This document shows, piece by piece, positions 52,783-64,000 of a stretch of 64,000 nucleotides of DNA. Under the pieces are notes generated by a model. It was not told where the DNA came from. It made no database searches and saw nothing but the letters and a program-made list of their open reading frames with translations. Source of the stretch: Dirofilaria immitis (taxonomy: Eukaryota > Nematoda > Chromadorea > Rhabditida > Onchocercidae). Within the stretch, counting starts at the first letter, position 1, and each line of letters starts with the position of its first letter. Position numbers and translations under genes: made by a program. Location of the stretch: positions 3,472,001 to 3,536,000 of the forward strand of contig JAKNDB010000110.1 of NCBI GenBank assembly GCA_024305405.1. Reading direction: 5' to 3'.

Positions 52783-52938
52783 ATATTTGATATTACCATC
52801 GTTGATAATTTTATATTTAATATTACCATCGTTGATAATTTTATATTTAATATTACCATCGTTGATAATTTTATATTTAATATTACCATCGTTGATAATT
52901 TTATATTTAATATTACCATCGTTGATAATTTTATATTT
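52783..52938. repeat. Five-copy 30-bp minisatellite
   Basis: A 30-bp unit containing TATTACCATCGTTGATAATT followed by TTATATTTAA is repeated five times, identical except for one base at the left edge. Since 30 is a multiple of three and lacks stops, both strands show repeat-peptide open frames that are artefacts. Confidence 0.95.
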
Positions 52939-52939
52939 A

Positions 52940-55900
52940 CTTCCAAAATTTTCTTAATTAAATTTCAACAAAAATTCAACAAAAAAAAAAGAAAAAGAAA
53001 GAAAGGAAAATGTACGTAATACTAAGTTTGGTTCGAAAAATAAAAATAATAATTTTAGTAACTTTAGATTTAGCAACTTAATTTGCAATTCAAACAAATT
53101 GAAATTGTTTGAGATTAAAATTCAATTCAACTCAAATTAAATCTAATTCTTCCTATTATAACACATAATGCATTTGTTTATCCTATGATTGACATAGTTG
53201 ACAATAAATATGACGAGTGAAGAAAAAGTTTGACGCAGATATTTCATGAATATAGTTGTCTAGTAGCAACCTTCTAAAAAATTTTTTTTTTAAATCTCAA
53301 TGACCATTAATAAGCCTTGGAAATACAACTTTCAAGCCTTATCTAATTATTTGTAAAAATGTTTTAACCATAAATAGACACATCCAATGTTAATTTACTA
53401 TTGAATAATCGATTGTTTTTTTTTCTAAATTTTTCCTCTTTTTTAGTGTATCAAATTTTCAATTTCCCTAACGATAAGTATTTGCTCATATTTCTAATTT
53501 GTCTATTATTGGACTATAATAGCCAAAATTTTCCTATAAATATCATGAATCTCGAAGAAATGAAAAGCAAAAATTGGCCTCAGTAATAATCACATCAAAA
53601 TTTTTTTAATTATTTGCTAAAAAAATTGAATACAATTCTGATATCATCTAAAAGTACAATAAAAAAAAATACCGGTTAGTATAATTAATTAATTAAAGCA
53701 TTTATTTCATTGATTTATTTATTTTTAACATAAACTAAAAATTATATTTATTTTAATTTTTTCGTTGTATCTTTTTTTATTTAAGAAAAATTAATAAAAA
53801 TAAAACGAACGAAAGAAAAATATTATAAATAATTTGTTCAATGTTAGTTAAATATATAAAATGTTTATTTATATTTTTGTATAACATAATTTGTTGATTT
53901 GTTCTTTTTTTTTTTTTTTTTAGATTGCTTTATCGTTTTTCATTTCAACTTCCGTTTCTTTTCATCCTTCTCCTTCTCCTTCTTCTTCTTCTTCTTCTTC
54001 TCCTTCTCCTTCTTTCACTCTTGCTGTCCTTTTCAATTTTTTGCTTTCGTTTTTATTTTTTCAAAAAAAAGAAATCAAAAATTTCGAAATTACAGGTACA
54101 TTAAAGTTTACATGAAATATACTGATTTTTTTCCAGTTTTGCTTTTTAATTTTTATATTGCTTTGAATGAAATGTTGTGTCGTGTTGTGAATTCAATGTT
54201 AGAAACTATCAGAAAATATATTGGCTGTTGTTTTTTTTTTTTTTCAAAAAATTTTAAGCTTTTTCCTAAAATTTCGTCTCATTGCAATAAAATAATGAGC
54301 CGAAAGGGTAAATTTTAAAACAATCATTCATGCGATTTTATCCAAAGTTTTAGTTAAATGATGATTAATGGACTTATTTTAAATTACTTTAATTGGCAAT
54401 ATTTGTCCAATTGAAATAACTGGATTTTGTAATGCATCGATAATAAATAACTAACGAATATAATTTTATTAAATGAAATTAAAATTATTTGATTAATTGG
54501 AAAATAAACTCAAAAAGCCAATTTAATATTTTTATTGTTAGTATTTCTTTATTGTTAAAATGACATTTTTTTTTTTTGCAATTAGTAATTTTTGGCGAAT
54601 GACAAATTTATTCGATTTGTTAAATCAACTGATTTGTTAATTTTTTTTTAAAAGAACTTTCTAGTTTTCATTTTAAAAGAGCTATGTATGCCAGGAATTA
54701 AAAAAAAAAAATCATAATTGAAGCACTATTAATGTAATTGATATACTTGCATTTGAGATTACGGATTTTGTTATCTATTTATGAATGAAATTACTGTCAA
54801 TATCAACCTTGTTCGTAATATTTGTTGAATATTTCAAGAATCTAATTTTAAATTTCCATTTCAGGATTTTTTTTTAGGAAATTTGAACAGTTATTATGTA
54901 CTGGAATGATCGACTTCAAAATAAAATTTATGAAGTTCTCTTTTGAGAATTAAGCATTCATCATTTACGTCAAACGGTTATGTAGGTATGAAAAGCAATA
55001 TATTTATTACTGCACGGTTCAAAGGTTATTTAGAATGTTTCAAAAAAAACCTGGTAAACAATAACAAAGTCAGCATTTTTCGATGAATAGTTAAAACATA
55101 TTCTTAAGTGACTAAAAGATTGAGTGCCGTATTTTTTTTTTTTTGAAACGAATTAGAATGCGTCCAACTATTTTGAACATTCAATGGTTGAAATGAAAAA
55201 TATTTATGTGACTTCTAATTTTGATCAAATTATTTTTGATAAAGAACTTTACAAAATACATCTTTTTTTCCTGACTTTTTTAAGCAATTGATTTTCTACC
55301 ATCCATAAGTTTCATTGATTGCAAAAGTTTCATTTACAGTCAGCACCAAACAAATCATTTATCATAAAAGCTAAAGAAGGAAAAAAGGAAAAGGAGAAGA
55401 ATTGGTCCTATAATTCAAAACAAATCCGTTTTCCTTATTTTATTGCCAGCTATTTTATATACTTTGCCATTTTTGTATCGCTTCTTGCTTTTTTTTTTGA
55501 AATTTCAATTTATTTTAGAAAATTCGCCTACAGAAAGATGCATGCAATAATTTTGCACAATTACTCTGAAAATCGATTCCTTTGGTATCGCCCAATTAAT
55601 TATTTCGTTTTTTTTTAACTTAATTTTCTAAACAGAATAGTTTGTATCATTAATCACTGTGATTTATCATAGCATTTTCAAGTGCTCATTTTTTCAGCGC
55701 TTAAAACATATACAAAATTTCAGGTCAAAAGTTCACCAATGGTTTTCAATCGATATCGAAAGGAATACCTACCAGATTTTGCTGAAGTGAAATGAGTATT
55801 AATATAAAAAGCCTGAAAAAAAAGCTATGTTTTGAAAGATCAAACTTCTAAATATAACATTTTTCCTATTTTCAATATCCTTTGGACGTCTTCTCTAATT

Positions 55901-56180
55901 TATTATCGGCACATTATCTCTTAATTTCTAATCTCATTTTAATTAATTTCTTAAATAACCGCAGGACACAATAAGAATTTTCCAGCAATCAATGACTGAC
56001 ATATTTTTCCTTTTTTTTTTTTGAAATTATCTTTGTAATCATTTTATGTAAAGCGAAAAAAGAAAAATAAAGTTTTGTATAATTTAACGGATAAACAACT
56101 GAGAATTCACCAGGGAAAAGCATTGTATGGGATAAAACTAAATCGTTAAAGAATTAAATTTATAAATGATATGCATGATG
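52940..56180. other. No supported gene; T-rich open frames are artefacts
   Basis: Long T and A runs produce Phe-rich frames (53899-54318, 55319-55618). No motif, splice pattern or composition supports coding. Confidence 0.5.
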
Positions 56181-56189
56181 TGTATTGGA

Positions 56190-56227
56190 TGTATGTGTAT
56201 GTATGTATGTGTATGTATGTGTGTGTA

Positions 56228-56262
<35 letters not shown>

Positions 56263-56275
56263 GTATGTATGTATA
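56190..56275. repeat. (GT)n/(TATG)n microsatellite
   Basis: Mixed GTAT and GT repeats, longest GT run about 56229-56252, followed by ATAT and ATGT units. Confidence 0.9.
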
Positions 56276-56520
56276 AAGACTTTTCATCAAATCCGACCTG
56301 GACAGCTCATCGCTCTGCTCAAGTGACAACGAGCAGCTATATCAGTATCGAACCATGACTATAGGGTGTATTCCCGAAAGTAGGCATTATTGCTTTTGTT
56401 GGTTGGCTATAGTTGAACGGTGCGGAATCATCGATAGCCTAATGAGAGAATGGATGACGGATGGTTTGATGGTTAGCACTTTTTCCTGAACATTTGTTCC
56501 GCATACCCGTTGCGTGTCAT
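56276..56520 (+). other. Candidate coding island, strand uncertain
   Basis: This is one of the most GC-rich patches in the right half. The + frame is open as KSDLDSSSLCSSDNEQLYQY, then RTMTIGCIPES and on to a stop near 56487. The minus frame is also open over 56270-56325 as CSLSLEQSDELSRSDLMK after an acceptor-like gatatag. One of these may be an exon; I cannot choose between them. Confidence 0.25.
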
Positions 56521-58464
56521 CCTCTACAAACAATGTTTTTGATTATTTCTCCTGCTGCTTTTCATCAAACTTTCCTGTTGTAATCTACCTATTCGGAAAA
56601 GTTTCTTTACAATTTCTTATTATTTAATGAAGCAATTAATTCTATTACTATTAGTATTAGTATTACTGATATATGCTATCATCATCATCATTGTCAGTTA
56701 TCGCCATTAAGTAATGTTAGTGACGGTTGATCGTCACAATTTCAACAGGTATTTATGAGTGAAACAGGTTTCTCTTATTTTTCTAAAAACTAATTCGTTC
56801 CTCATCAACATCAACATAATGTTATCATCATTATCGATGTCAGCTGAAACGAGTTTAGAGGAGAGGAGAAATTTGGATTTTAAGAGGAGGAAAATTAGGA
56901 TTATCGAGGAAGAAAAATGGTAAAGTATTATAGCAATTGTTACTAATCTTTTGAATATAAATCGAACATAAATGATAGGTAATTATTGGATAAATAAGCT
57001 ATGACATAAAACATTAACAAAAACAATGAGCAACTTAACAAAATTACCATCTCGATCTATCTAAGTTTTATCTTCCACAACATCATTATCATTTTTCAAT
57101 TACTCATACATTATCCTTATCATATCCAATTACTGCAATTAATATAATCACTATTTTACCATTATTGATATCTTATAATTGATACTGATACTATATTTTT
57201 ATCACTGTTATTGTTATTATATTCCACATATGTTAATGTGATTTTGTAGGATAATTTTGGTCATTATCACACTGGTTGTAATTCCATGTTAAGATTTTCA
57301 AAATTTAATAAGGCTAAGAATGCATACACAATTCATCAAATTGCCGAAATTTAAGATTATAAAAATTTTATTGGTTCAAATCTCGCCAACCAAACATTAT
57401 TGTTACTATTTGTCATGAATTATTATCAATTTAATGATATCAAACATCAATATCAGCATTTGCCCAACTTTGATTATCATCGCATTATTATTATCTTTTC
57501 GTTTTTATTCACATTTCATGCATTTGTAATTCGGGAAAACATGTCAAAAGTTTTGATCAAATAGCTATTGTCACACTCTTCCCCTCATATATTCAATTCA
57601 ACAAATTTGCTTTCAACGCTTGTCACGCAACTATTCCATCGTTTTCATCCTTTTTCAATTTTCATTTTTTTTTTTCGTTTACAAAATGAATGTTCAACCA
57701 TAGATAAATCCTACAAAGAGAAATAAGTAAATTAAAATAATTAATAAATTTATATAAATACCCCACCATTCTGTATCTTAATTTCAACTCTCTCTCTCTC
57801 AAATATTTAATTTTTAATTTACAAAAGATTGTTAAATTTCAAATTTAAAAATAACTTTTAAGATCATTCGTCTCATATCTGAAAATTTGTATATTAAATT
57901 AATTAAAAATTTTTTTTTGGAAAAATCATAATTTTGTCTTGTCATTGATAAATGTGAAATGTGTCATCTGTCATTGATAAATAAGGGATATGAGAAGCGA
58001 AAGTAATGAAATAAATATTTCTAGCGAAATGTTTGCAAGTTTGCTGTTTGATGATAAATGATCAAAATAAGTAAATAGGTATTTGCCATCACTTATTGTT
58101 TAATGATAAGGTTATGGATGAAATAAGATATTATTTCATATTTTAGTACATTATGATATTTACTTTTTCCTTTCTATTTTCTTTTTTTTCCCTTTTAAAC
58201 TTATATTTTTCGGTAAGTTATTTAATGCAATGATAGAATCAAAAGTAAAAGTGTAAAATTTATATGAAAAAATTTCAATAACAAGAAAGTTCTGTTCAAT
58301 AACAAAAAGTTCTGTTTTATTGAATTCTGATTACAATGATTAATACGGTTATCAAAAATGACAGTTAGAAGTCTTATTTTTACCGAATAATTTCAAAAAT
58401 TGATAAATTTGATAGAATAAAAGTTAAAGGTTAAATCAACAACTTGTTCTCATTTCATAAGCTA

Positions 58465-58503
<39 letters not shown>

Positions 58504-59500
58504 TTAAAAAAAGAACGTATCCTTTATAAGAATTTATTGCAAAAAGATTAATACTTCCTTTTAAGATATCAAAATTGGATAAATCATTTTTCTTTTCTAT
58601 GGCACATGTCATACATGCTTTCTTTTATTAGACTATTAAATGTGTTCTGTCGAATGCTTTCAGTAAATGTTCGTTTTTTCTCTCTCTCTCTCTCTCTCAA
58701 ATTTCAAGAAACTAATTTTTTTATTATTTTTCGTTTGACAATAATTTTGACAATTATCAGTGATTATCAAATTTTGACGCTTCCTGAAATATCTTGATAT
58801 GATATTCAAGAATTGTATTGGATAGTTATTCCAACAATCCATCAGTTACCCGTTGAAAGTTTTATTTATTCAATGATTTTTCTTTCGAAGGCCTAAAATT
58901 AATGATAAGGACGTTAAATGAATAGCTCACTACCTATTCTTCAAGAATTTCGATATATCATTCTGACTAAAACGATAATTGTATCGGCGGTATTCATAAA
59001 ATTAGCGTATATCTAATGTCCGTGATTGATTATATTGCGTATCACAATGAAATATGTTTTATATAATAAGCAAGTTGAAAAATGATACATATCATTTTTG
59101 GCGAACAAATATGAAATAATTACGGCAATGTTAGGATCATAAATGATTCATGAATATTCTTTGGACTTAATTATCTTTCATTTTTTATCAAATTTCTTAT
59201 TTACTTATTTTAGAAATTCCAAAATTTTACAACGATATCAGATTCAAAATTGGAAGTAATAATCATTATAGTGATTGAATTTATTATTCAGGCTATTGTG
59301 ATATTTCAATTTTTCTTAATCCTATTTGCAATTTATAAATAAACTTGACTAAGATATTAATTTGCAACATTTCCTATTCAAAATTGTAAATGCTAATATC
59401 CGATTAATTTCTTCATTCATTTCTAAATTTTGATTAATATTTTTCATTTTTGCTTTTATTCCTAATAATTAGTAGCAAATAATTTATACGATTATATTTA
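56521..59500. other. No supported gene
   Basis: AT-rich DNA with a (GA)n at 58465-58499 and a (CT)n at 58677-58699. A TTGGTTCAAATCTC segment near 57368 resembles a tRNA B box but lacks the rest of a tRNA. Confidence 0.5.
58465..58499. repeat. (GA)n microsatellite
   Basis: Near-perfect GA run. A CT run of similar length lies about 180 bp downstream (58677-58699), so transcripts could pair across them. Confidence 0.9.
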
Positions 59501-59505
59501 TTCAT

Positions 59506-59527
59506 AATGATAATAATAATAATAATA

Positions 59528-59624
<97 letters not shown>

Positions 59625-59653
59625 TAATAATAATAATAATAATGATAATAATA
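59506..59653. repeat. Long (AAT)n microsatellite
   Basis: About 148 bp of AAT units with five or so point interruptions (GAT, GTA, AAC). Poly-isoleucine and poly-leucine open frames on the minus strand are its shadows. Confidence 0.95.
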
Positions 59654-60858
59654 ACGTTAATTGTTTTATTATGAAAATTTTCATTTATTCTATGCATGTA
59701 ATATATATTAGTCTAATAATTGTTTGCCTAATTTTCTGAAATATTTTTCAACTTCAAAGTTTTATCGTTGTTTTTACTTTTAATTCATATTCACCTCAAC
59801 GTTAATATGAAATGATTTTTCATTCATACATCATTTTCTTTTTCCTCCCATCCTTTCCTTTTCTTTTCTTCAATACGAAAAAATGGAAACAAATAAATAA
59901 TCTTTTTTTTTTTTCTTTTAAATTTTCATCAACTATAAAAGTATTATTTAAGTAGAAAAATTTCGTTATGAATTTATTAGCATCCTTTTATATGTTAAAA
60001 TTACTATTTAAATTATCATTATTTATTATCAATTTATCATTTATATGTGTATGTAAGAAAAATATATACATGTATATGTATGAGTTTGCGTATGTCTGCA
60101 TATTTTGAGCATTTACATATTTATTGAAATGAATTTGAATTAGGGAATGCAAAGTTCTTATCTCTTAATCAGTTTAAATATGGAGCATTTGTTACTAACA
60201 CCTTTCCAGCAACGCCAAATTTTCCAATATTAGTGATTTAAGTATTTATATATAATCCTTTAAACTTATCTATATTAACTTACCTTTAAATATATCTATA
60301 CATATATATATATGTTTGTGTGTGTGTGTTTCTATATGTTATGTATATGGATGTGTATGTGTATGTGTATTCTCATATATGTACATATATATATATATAT
60401 ACGTAGTTTGTATATAAACGAATAAAATAGGAATAAGTATAACTCATCTAAACATATCAGTATTTTCGTGTATGTTGGCGTGTATGTATGTTGACGTGTA
60501 TGTAAAAGCGCGTGTTTATGTCTTAAATAATACACGTATTAAATCATTCGTATTAAGTAACAATTATTACTTTTTCGACATACATTTACTTAATTGTTAT
60601 TCGCTTAATGTTCTAGTAAATGTTTACTTGTCTTATTTACTTAGCAAAAATTTGTCTATTTGGAAATATTCGCTATGAGATAAATCTGAGAATTTACGTA
60701 AATAAGAAGTTGATAACAAATATTAGCTGATCATAGAACCAAATCGGATGATCGCAATTTTTTCATCTTTTTCCCTTTAATCCAACCGATGGATTAAACA
60801 GAACGATCTAATCGTTAGCATTATAGGTATTCTTGTTCAAAAGGTTAAAACATTACAG

Positions 60859-60894
60859 ATCGGCACCATCAGATGAACAAATATTTTTCGGATG
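60859..60894 (+). other. Candidate 36-nt microexon
   Basis: The segment is bounded by cattacag and gtaaaatg and is open as SAPSDEQIFFG. Its length is a multiple of three. No partner exon was found; chance is quite possible. Confidence 0.12.
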
Positions 60895-62008
60895 GTAAAA
60901 TGTCAAAAAAAAAAACAATCATTCTCGAGGATTTCAATTACCTATTTTCAATGTATACGTCATAAAAATAGCAAACTAAATCAACAAACAGGTAAACTGC
61001 TCCATCTTAATTATATTTGAATGAAATTATAAACATCACATCAAATAATCGACTGATCTTTGTATTATAATTTAGGCAAATATTTAAAAAAAAAAAAACG
61101 ATAAAGGAAAAATCGGATCTTCGTTTCATAAATTAAATAAATCTTCTGAAGAACTAAATGAATTTGAGATTCGGGAAAAAAAAAGGATTCGAAAGATTTC
61201 AAATTATTTTCGTTTCTTTTTTTTCCTTTTTTTTTTTATGATATTCATGCAATCGACATTATATTTATGAATGCATTTAAGCCGAAAAACTTTCGCCTTC
61301 ATTTTCTCGTTATTTCTTTTCCCTGACGAGAATGAATAATGCCATTTAACAATACTGATGATTGCTTGCTTATATCAAAGTTTTTAACGATCATTTTCAA
61401 GTTCAAATATTTGAATAGAGTTGAAGTATGAATAATAATAATGAAATTGTAAATATGATGAATATGTACATATTATATCGTTTGTATGTATTCTATCTAT
61501 CGATGACGCTAATACTTTACTTGCAATAAATCTATGCATTTATTGTCACAATATGCTTTCTTTTTTTTCTTCTTCTTTTTAGTTAGCATTCATAAGCTTT
61601 GATTAAAACATTATCTATTCTATATACCTGTATTTAAAGAATTTCAAATAATCGAATCTTTTTTTTGAAAAAGATCAGGAAAAAGGAAAAGAATATTCTC
61701 GATTAATAGAGCATTTATTTTTAGTGATAATAAAATTGATGATAATGGATGAATTTGCAGACTAAATATTTTGAACGAAAACATAAAATTGATATGTCGT
61801 AGTTGATTTCTTATTTCATTTACAAATTCATTTTATTAAAGTAAAAATTAGAGATTTAAAAGTTATAGATATAGCTAGCTTCTTAAATTAAATATTATAC
61901 CTTGGCTTTTTCTTTTTTCTTTTCCTTTTTTATATATTACTTGCTCCAATTATATTTCTTTGCTTCCTTTTTTTTCCAAATTTTTTTCTTCCATCTCTAA
62001 AGAATAAA

Positions 62009-62010
<2 letters not shown>

Positions 62011-62039
<29 letters not shown>
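62011..62039. repeat. (GA)n microsatellite
   Basis: Uninterrupted GA run followed by poly(A). Confidence 0.9.
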
Positions 62040-62043
<4 letters not shown>

Positions 62044-63452
62044 AAAATGTATTGTTTAAAATAAAATAGATTTGTTTGCTTTTTGGTTTATTTAACAAAT
62101 TTAGAAAAATCTTTCTCATCCCTTTTTAATTCTCTTTTTCGAAAATTTCTGTTATAGTTCGTTAATGTAAACGTCGCATTGATAAGTTATCATTAAGAAG
62201 TGATATGAATGCATCCATATGTTTGCATTGACATTTAATTCTTGCAATGATGATTAATATTGGAAGAGATAAGGAAAGCAAAAAGTAAGATGTCTCGTCA
62301 TTCTGTGCACCATTATATTTGAATTTTGCAAATTAGAATCGAATCTCTTACTTTTGATAAGTTTTGATTTAAAAAATTAATTTTAATAAACTTAATCTTA
62401 CAATTGGACCAAAATTTGCAATATTACATCTAGTATAGGACTTTAAAAGGATAAACATTTAAATCAACTTTTTGTTGAAACTTATATTCTCATCTTCTTC
62501 TCATGGTATGTTTTTAAATTCCGTGAACTCTTTTAGCTTTATAATGTTTTAATAATTTCTTTCACTTCCTCTCAATTTTAAAATACTTCCATCATATATC
62601 TAACTTTTTCAGTTCCGATTGTCTTTTAAAATTCTCAATCTTCTACCGATCATTAAGTTAATATAATGAAAAGCTCTTTTCATCTTTTTCTTTTTTTTTT
62701 TTTTTTTTTGACATTTTACATCTAATACTAAAACTTTTTTCTTCGTTTTATATATGTTAACATCCATCCGTATTTCCATGCTTTGAACGAGCATTTTGTA
62801 TGAATAATGAAGAAAGTATTATGAATACCCTTTAGTATTAGCATTTTCAGCATTAATATCAAAGTTAATGCAATCTTTTCATATACGGTAACATCACGAA
62901 CTTTTAAGCTTTTTTTTCCTAAATTTTTTTTTTTTTTAAAAAGATATATTATTTATTATTGTTGTTGTTGTTTCGAATTAATCCTACCATATTGGTTCGA
63001 ATGATTTATCAAACAATTTGTTTTTTTTTTTAAATTCTATCATTAAATTATAGTACATAGCTAATGTAATAATTTAATTTACAGTATAAACATTTCCAAA
63101 TATGACCCTTACCCTATATATCTTAATTAGTGAATTTATGATTTATGAATAATTATTTAATCTAACATTATAACTAAGAAAGAGTTAGGTCTGACTAAAA
63201 TTAGTAGATTGTGAATAAATGAATCATTTAGAAAGCTAGTGATTAAGTTAGCCAAGATTTAAATAATAAATGAGTCATCATTTTATATAGCTATTAAATA
63301 AATTAAAACAAAAGTATACCTTCCTGAAATTAAAAATGATTCATCGAGAAATAAGTTATTCGATAAATCAGTTCAACGGTATATTTTAAAATGCTATACA
63401 TAAAATAACATTTAAGAGGCATGAAAAATTAAAATGTACACAAATGGAATGG

Positions 63453-63600
63453 TAAAAGGAAAAAGAGAGCAGAGGTGGAGGAGATTTTCCGCCTGCAAAA
63501 AGGACACCACGGAAACAATTGAAATTGGCTGGCAATACTTCCAAACATATTGCAAACACTGTTTATTTCCACCTCTCCACACCTATCCTATCTCTACCTT
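63453..63600 (+). other. Candidate coding island near the window edge
   Basis: One + frame reads KEKESRGGGDFPPAKRTPRK and QLKLAGNTSKHIANTV, a basic Pro/Gly mix unlike the AT-driven frames around it. Other frames are also open, so strand and frame are uncertain. Downstream is a pyrimidine-rich tract with a possible acceptor near 63715. Confidence 0.25.
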
Positions 63601-63770
63601 CTTCAACCTTTGTTCCCCTCTCTCTTAAAAGTTTGTCATTTGTCACGATGAAATTCTTTTCGCTCTTTCCACTCTTTTCCATTTCCATCTCGTTTTTCTC
63701 TTATCATTTTCAGGGCTAACATCGAGGTCAAAATCATTCCTAGCTAAATAAACTATCAAAATCACCTTAT

Positions 63771-63831
63771 TTTCTTTCTCTCTCTCTCTCTCTCCTTTCT
63801 TTCTCTTTCTCTCTCCTTTTCTCTTTCTCCT
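63771..63831. repeat. (CT)n-rich tract
   Basis: CT and CTTT repeats continuing into T-rich DNA near the window end. Confidence 0.85.
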
Positions 63832-64000
63832 GACACATCTTTTTTTCTTCTTTTTCTTTTTTTTTTTTTTTTAAATCAACTTTGCAACAAAACAACACAT
63901 TTCTTTTCTCTTCTTTTTTTCCTTCATAATTCTTCTTGTCTTAATTTGATTTAATTGATTGTTCATTTTAAAATCGATTTCTTGAAGATTGATGAAGGAA

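Larger units (their letters stand above)
59654..63430. other. No supported gene
   Basis: AT-rich DNA with TATG/GT repeats near 60300-60500 and a (GA)n at 62011-62039. A possible 36-nt microexon at 60859-60894 is listed separately. Confidence 0.5.

Noticed and set aside
52761..52957. Repeat-protein frames on both strands
   Set aside because: Artefact of a 30-bp minisatellite with no stop codons.
53899..54318. 139-codon Phe/Ser-rich frame
   Set aside because: Runs of T and TTC/TCC repeats; no start context, motif or splice evidence.
55319..55618. 99-codon frame with a hydrophobic centre
   Set aside because: Hydrophobicity follows from T-richness; it begins at a non-ATG codon and has no recognisable family.
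57300..57390. B-box-like GGTTCAAATCTC suggesting a tRNA
   Set aside because: No A box, acceptor stem or anticodon arm can be drawn around it.
59434..59697. Poly-Ile and poly-Leu open frames
   Set aside because: Direct translation of the AAT microsatellite.

Overview
The window is nuclear DNA of a nematode, most likely a filarial or other spirurid worm. It is very AT-rich, with long introns and intergenic tracts, many homopolymers and microsatellites, short 48-230 nt exons, GT-AG introns with (T)nCAG/TAG acceptors, and a good trans-splice-type acceptor just before one start codon. Nearly all open frames over 60 codons are low-complexity shadows. The real genes had to be assembled by hand from short exons with compatible phases, so exon junctions are predictions.

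Layout: (1) 1-1784, the 3' end of an unrecognised + strand gene (last exon 1503-1784, followed by AATAAA). (2) 10024-5740, minus strand, a multi-exon BTG/Tob-family gene. Its N-terminus aligns by eye with the Tob domain, and in C. elegans the only Tob/BTG protein is FOG-3, so I call it a fog-3 orthologue. An exact GLI/TRA-1 core site (TGGGTGGTC) lies 0.77 kb upstream of its ATG. Its last exon is a Pro/Gln/Ser repeat with many S/T-P sites and what looks like a one-base frameshift. (3) 10.8-25.8 kb, no secure gene. (4) 25864-29489, plus strand, a complete seven-exon glycosyltransferase family 43 gene (beta-1,3-glucuronyltransferase, SQV-8/GlcAT-I-like, 347 aa, all phases match). It carries a 358 bp inverted-repeat element and an SL1-like tract in its introns. 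(5) 35994-31614, minus strand, a Wnt ligand gene whose signal-peptide exon was not found and which has one unresolved junction. It is convergent with the glucuronyltransferase. (6) 36-64 kb, gene-poor, with microsatellites, two minisatellites and a few isolated coding-like islands that may be exons of genes with very long introns.

The genes do not form an operon: orientations alternate and spacing is kilobases. Known roles of the families are germline sperm fate (fog-3), linker synthesis for heparan/chondroitin sulfate (GlcAT-I) and secreted signalling (Wnt). Proteoglycans and Wnts interact in animals, but their adjacency here is probably chance. The best leads are the conserved-looking TRA-1 to fog-3 link outside Caenorhabditis, the long C-terminal extension and possible frameshift of this FOG-3, and the candidate orphan exons.
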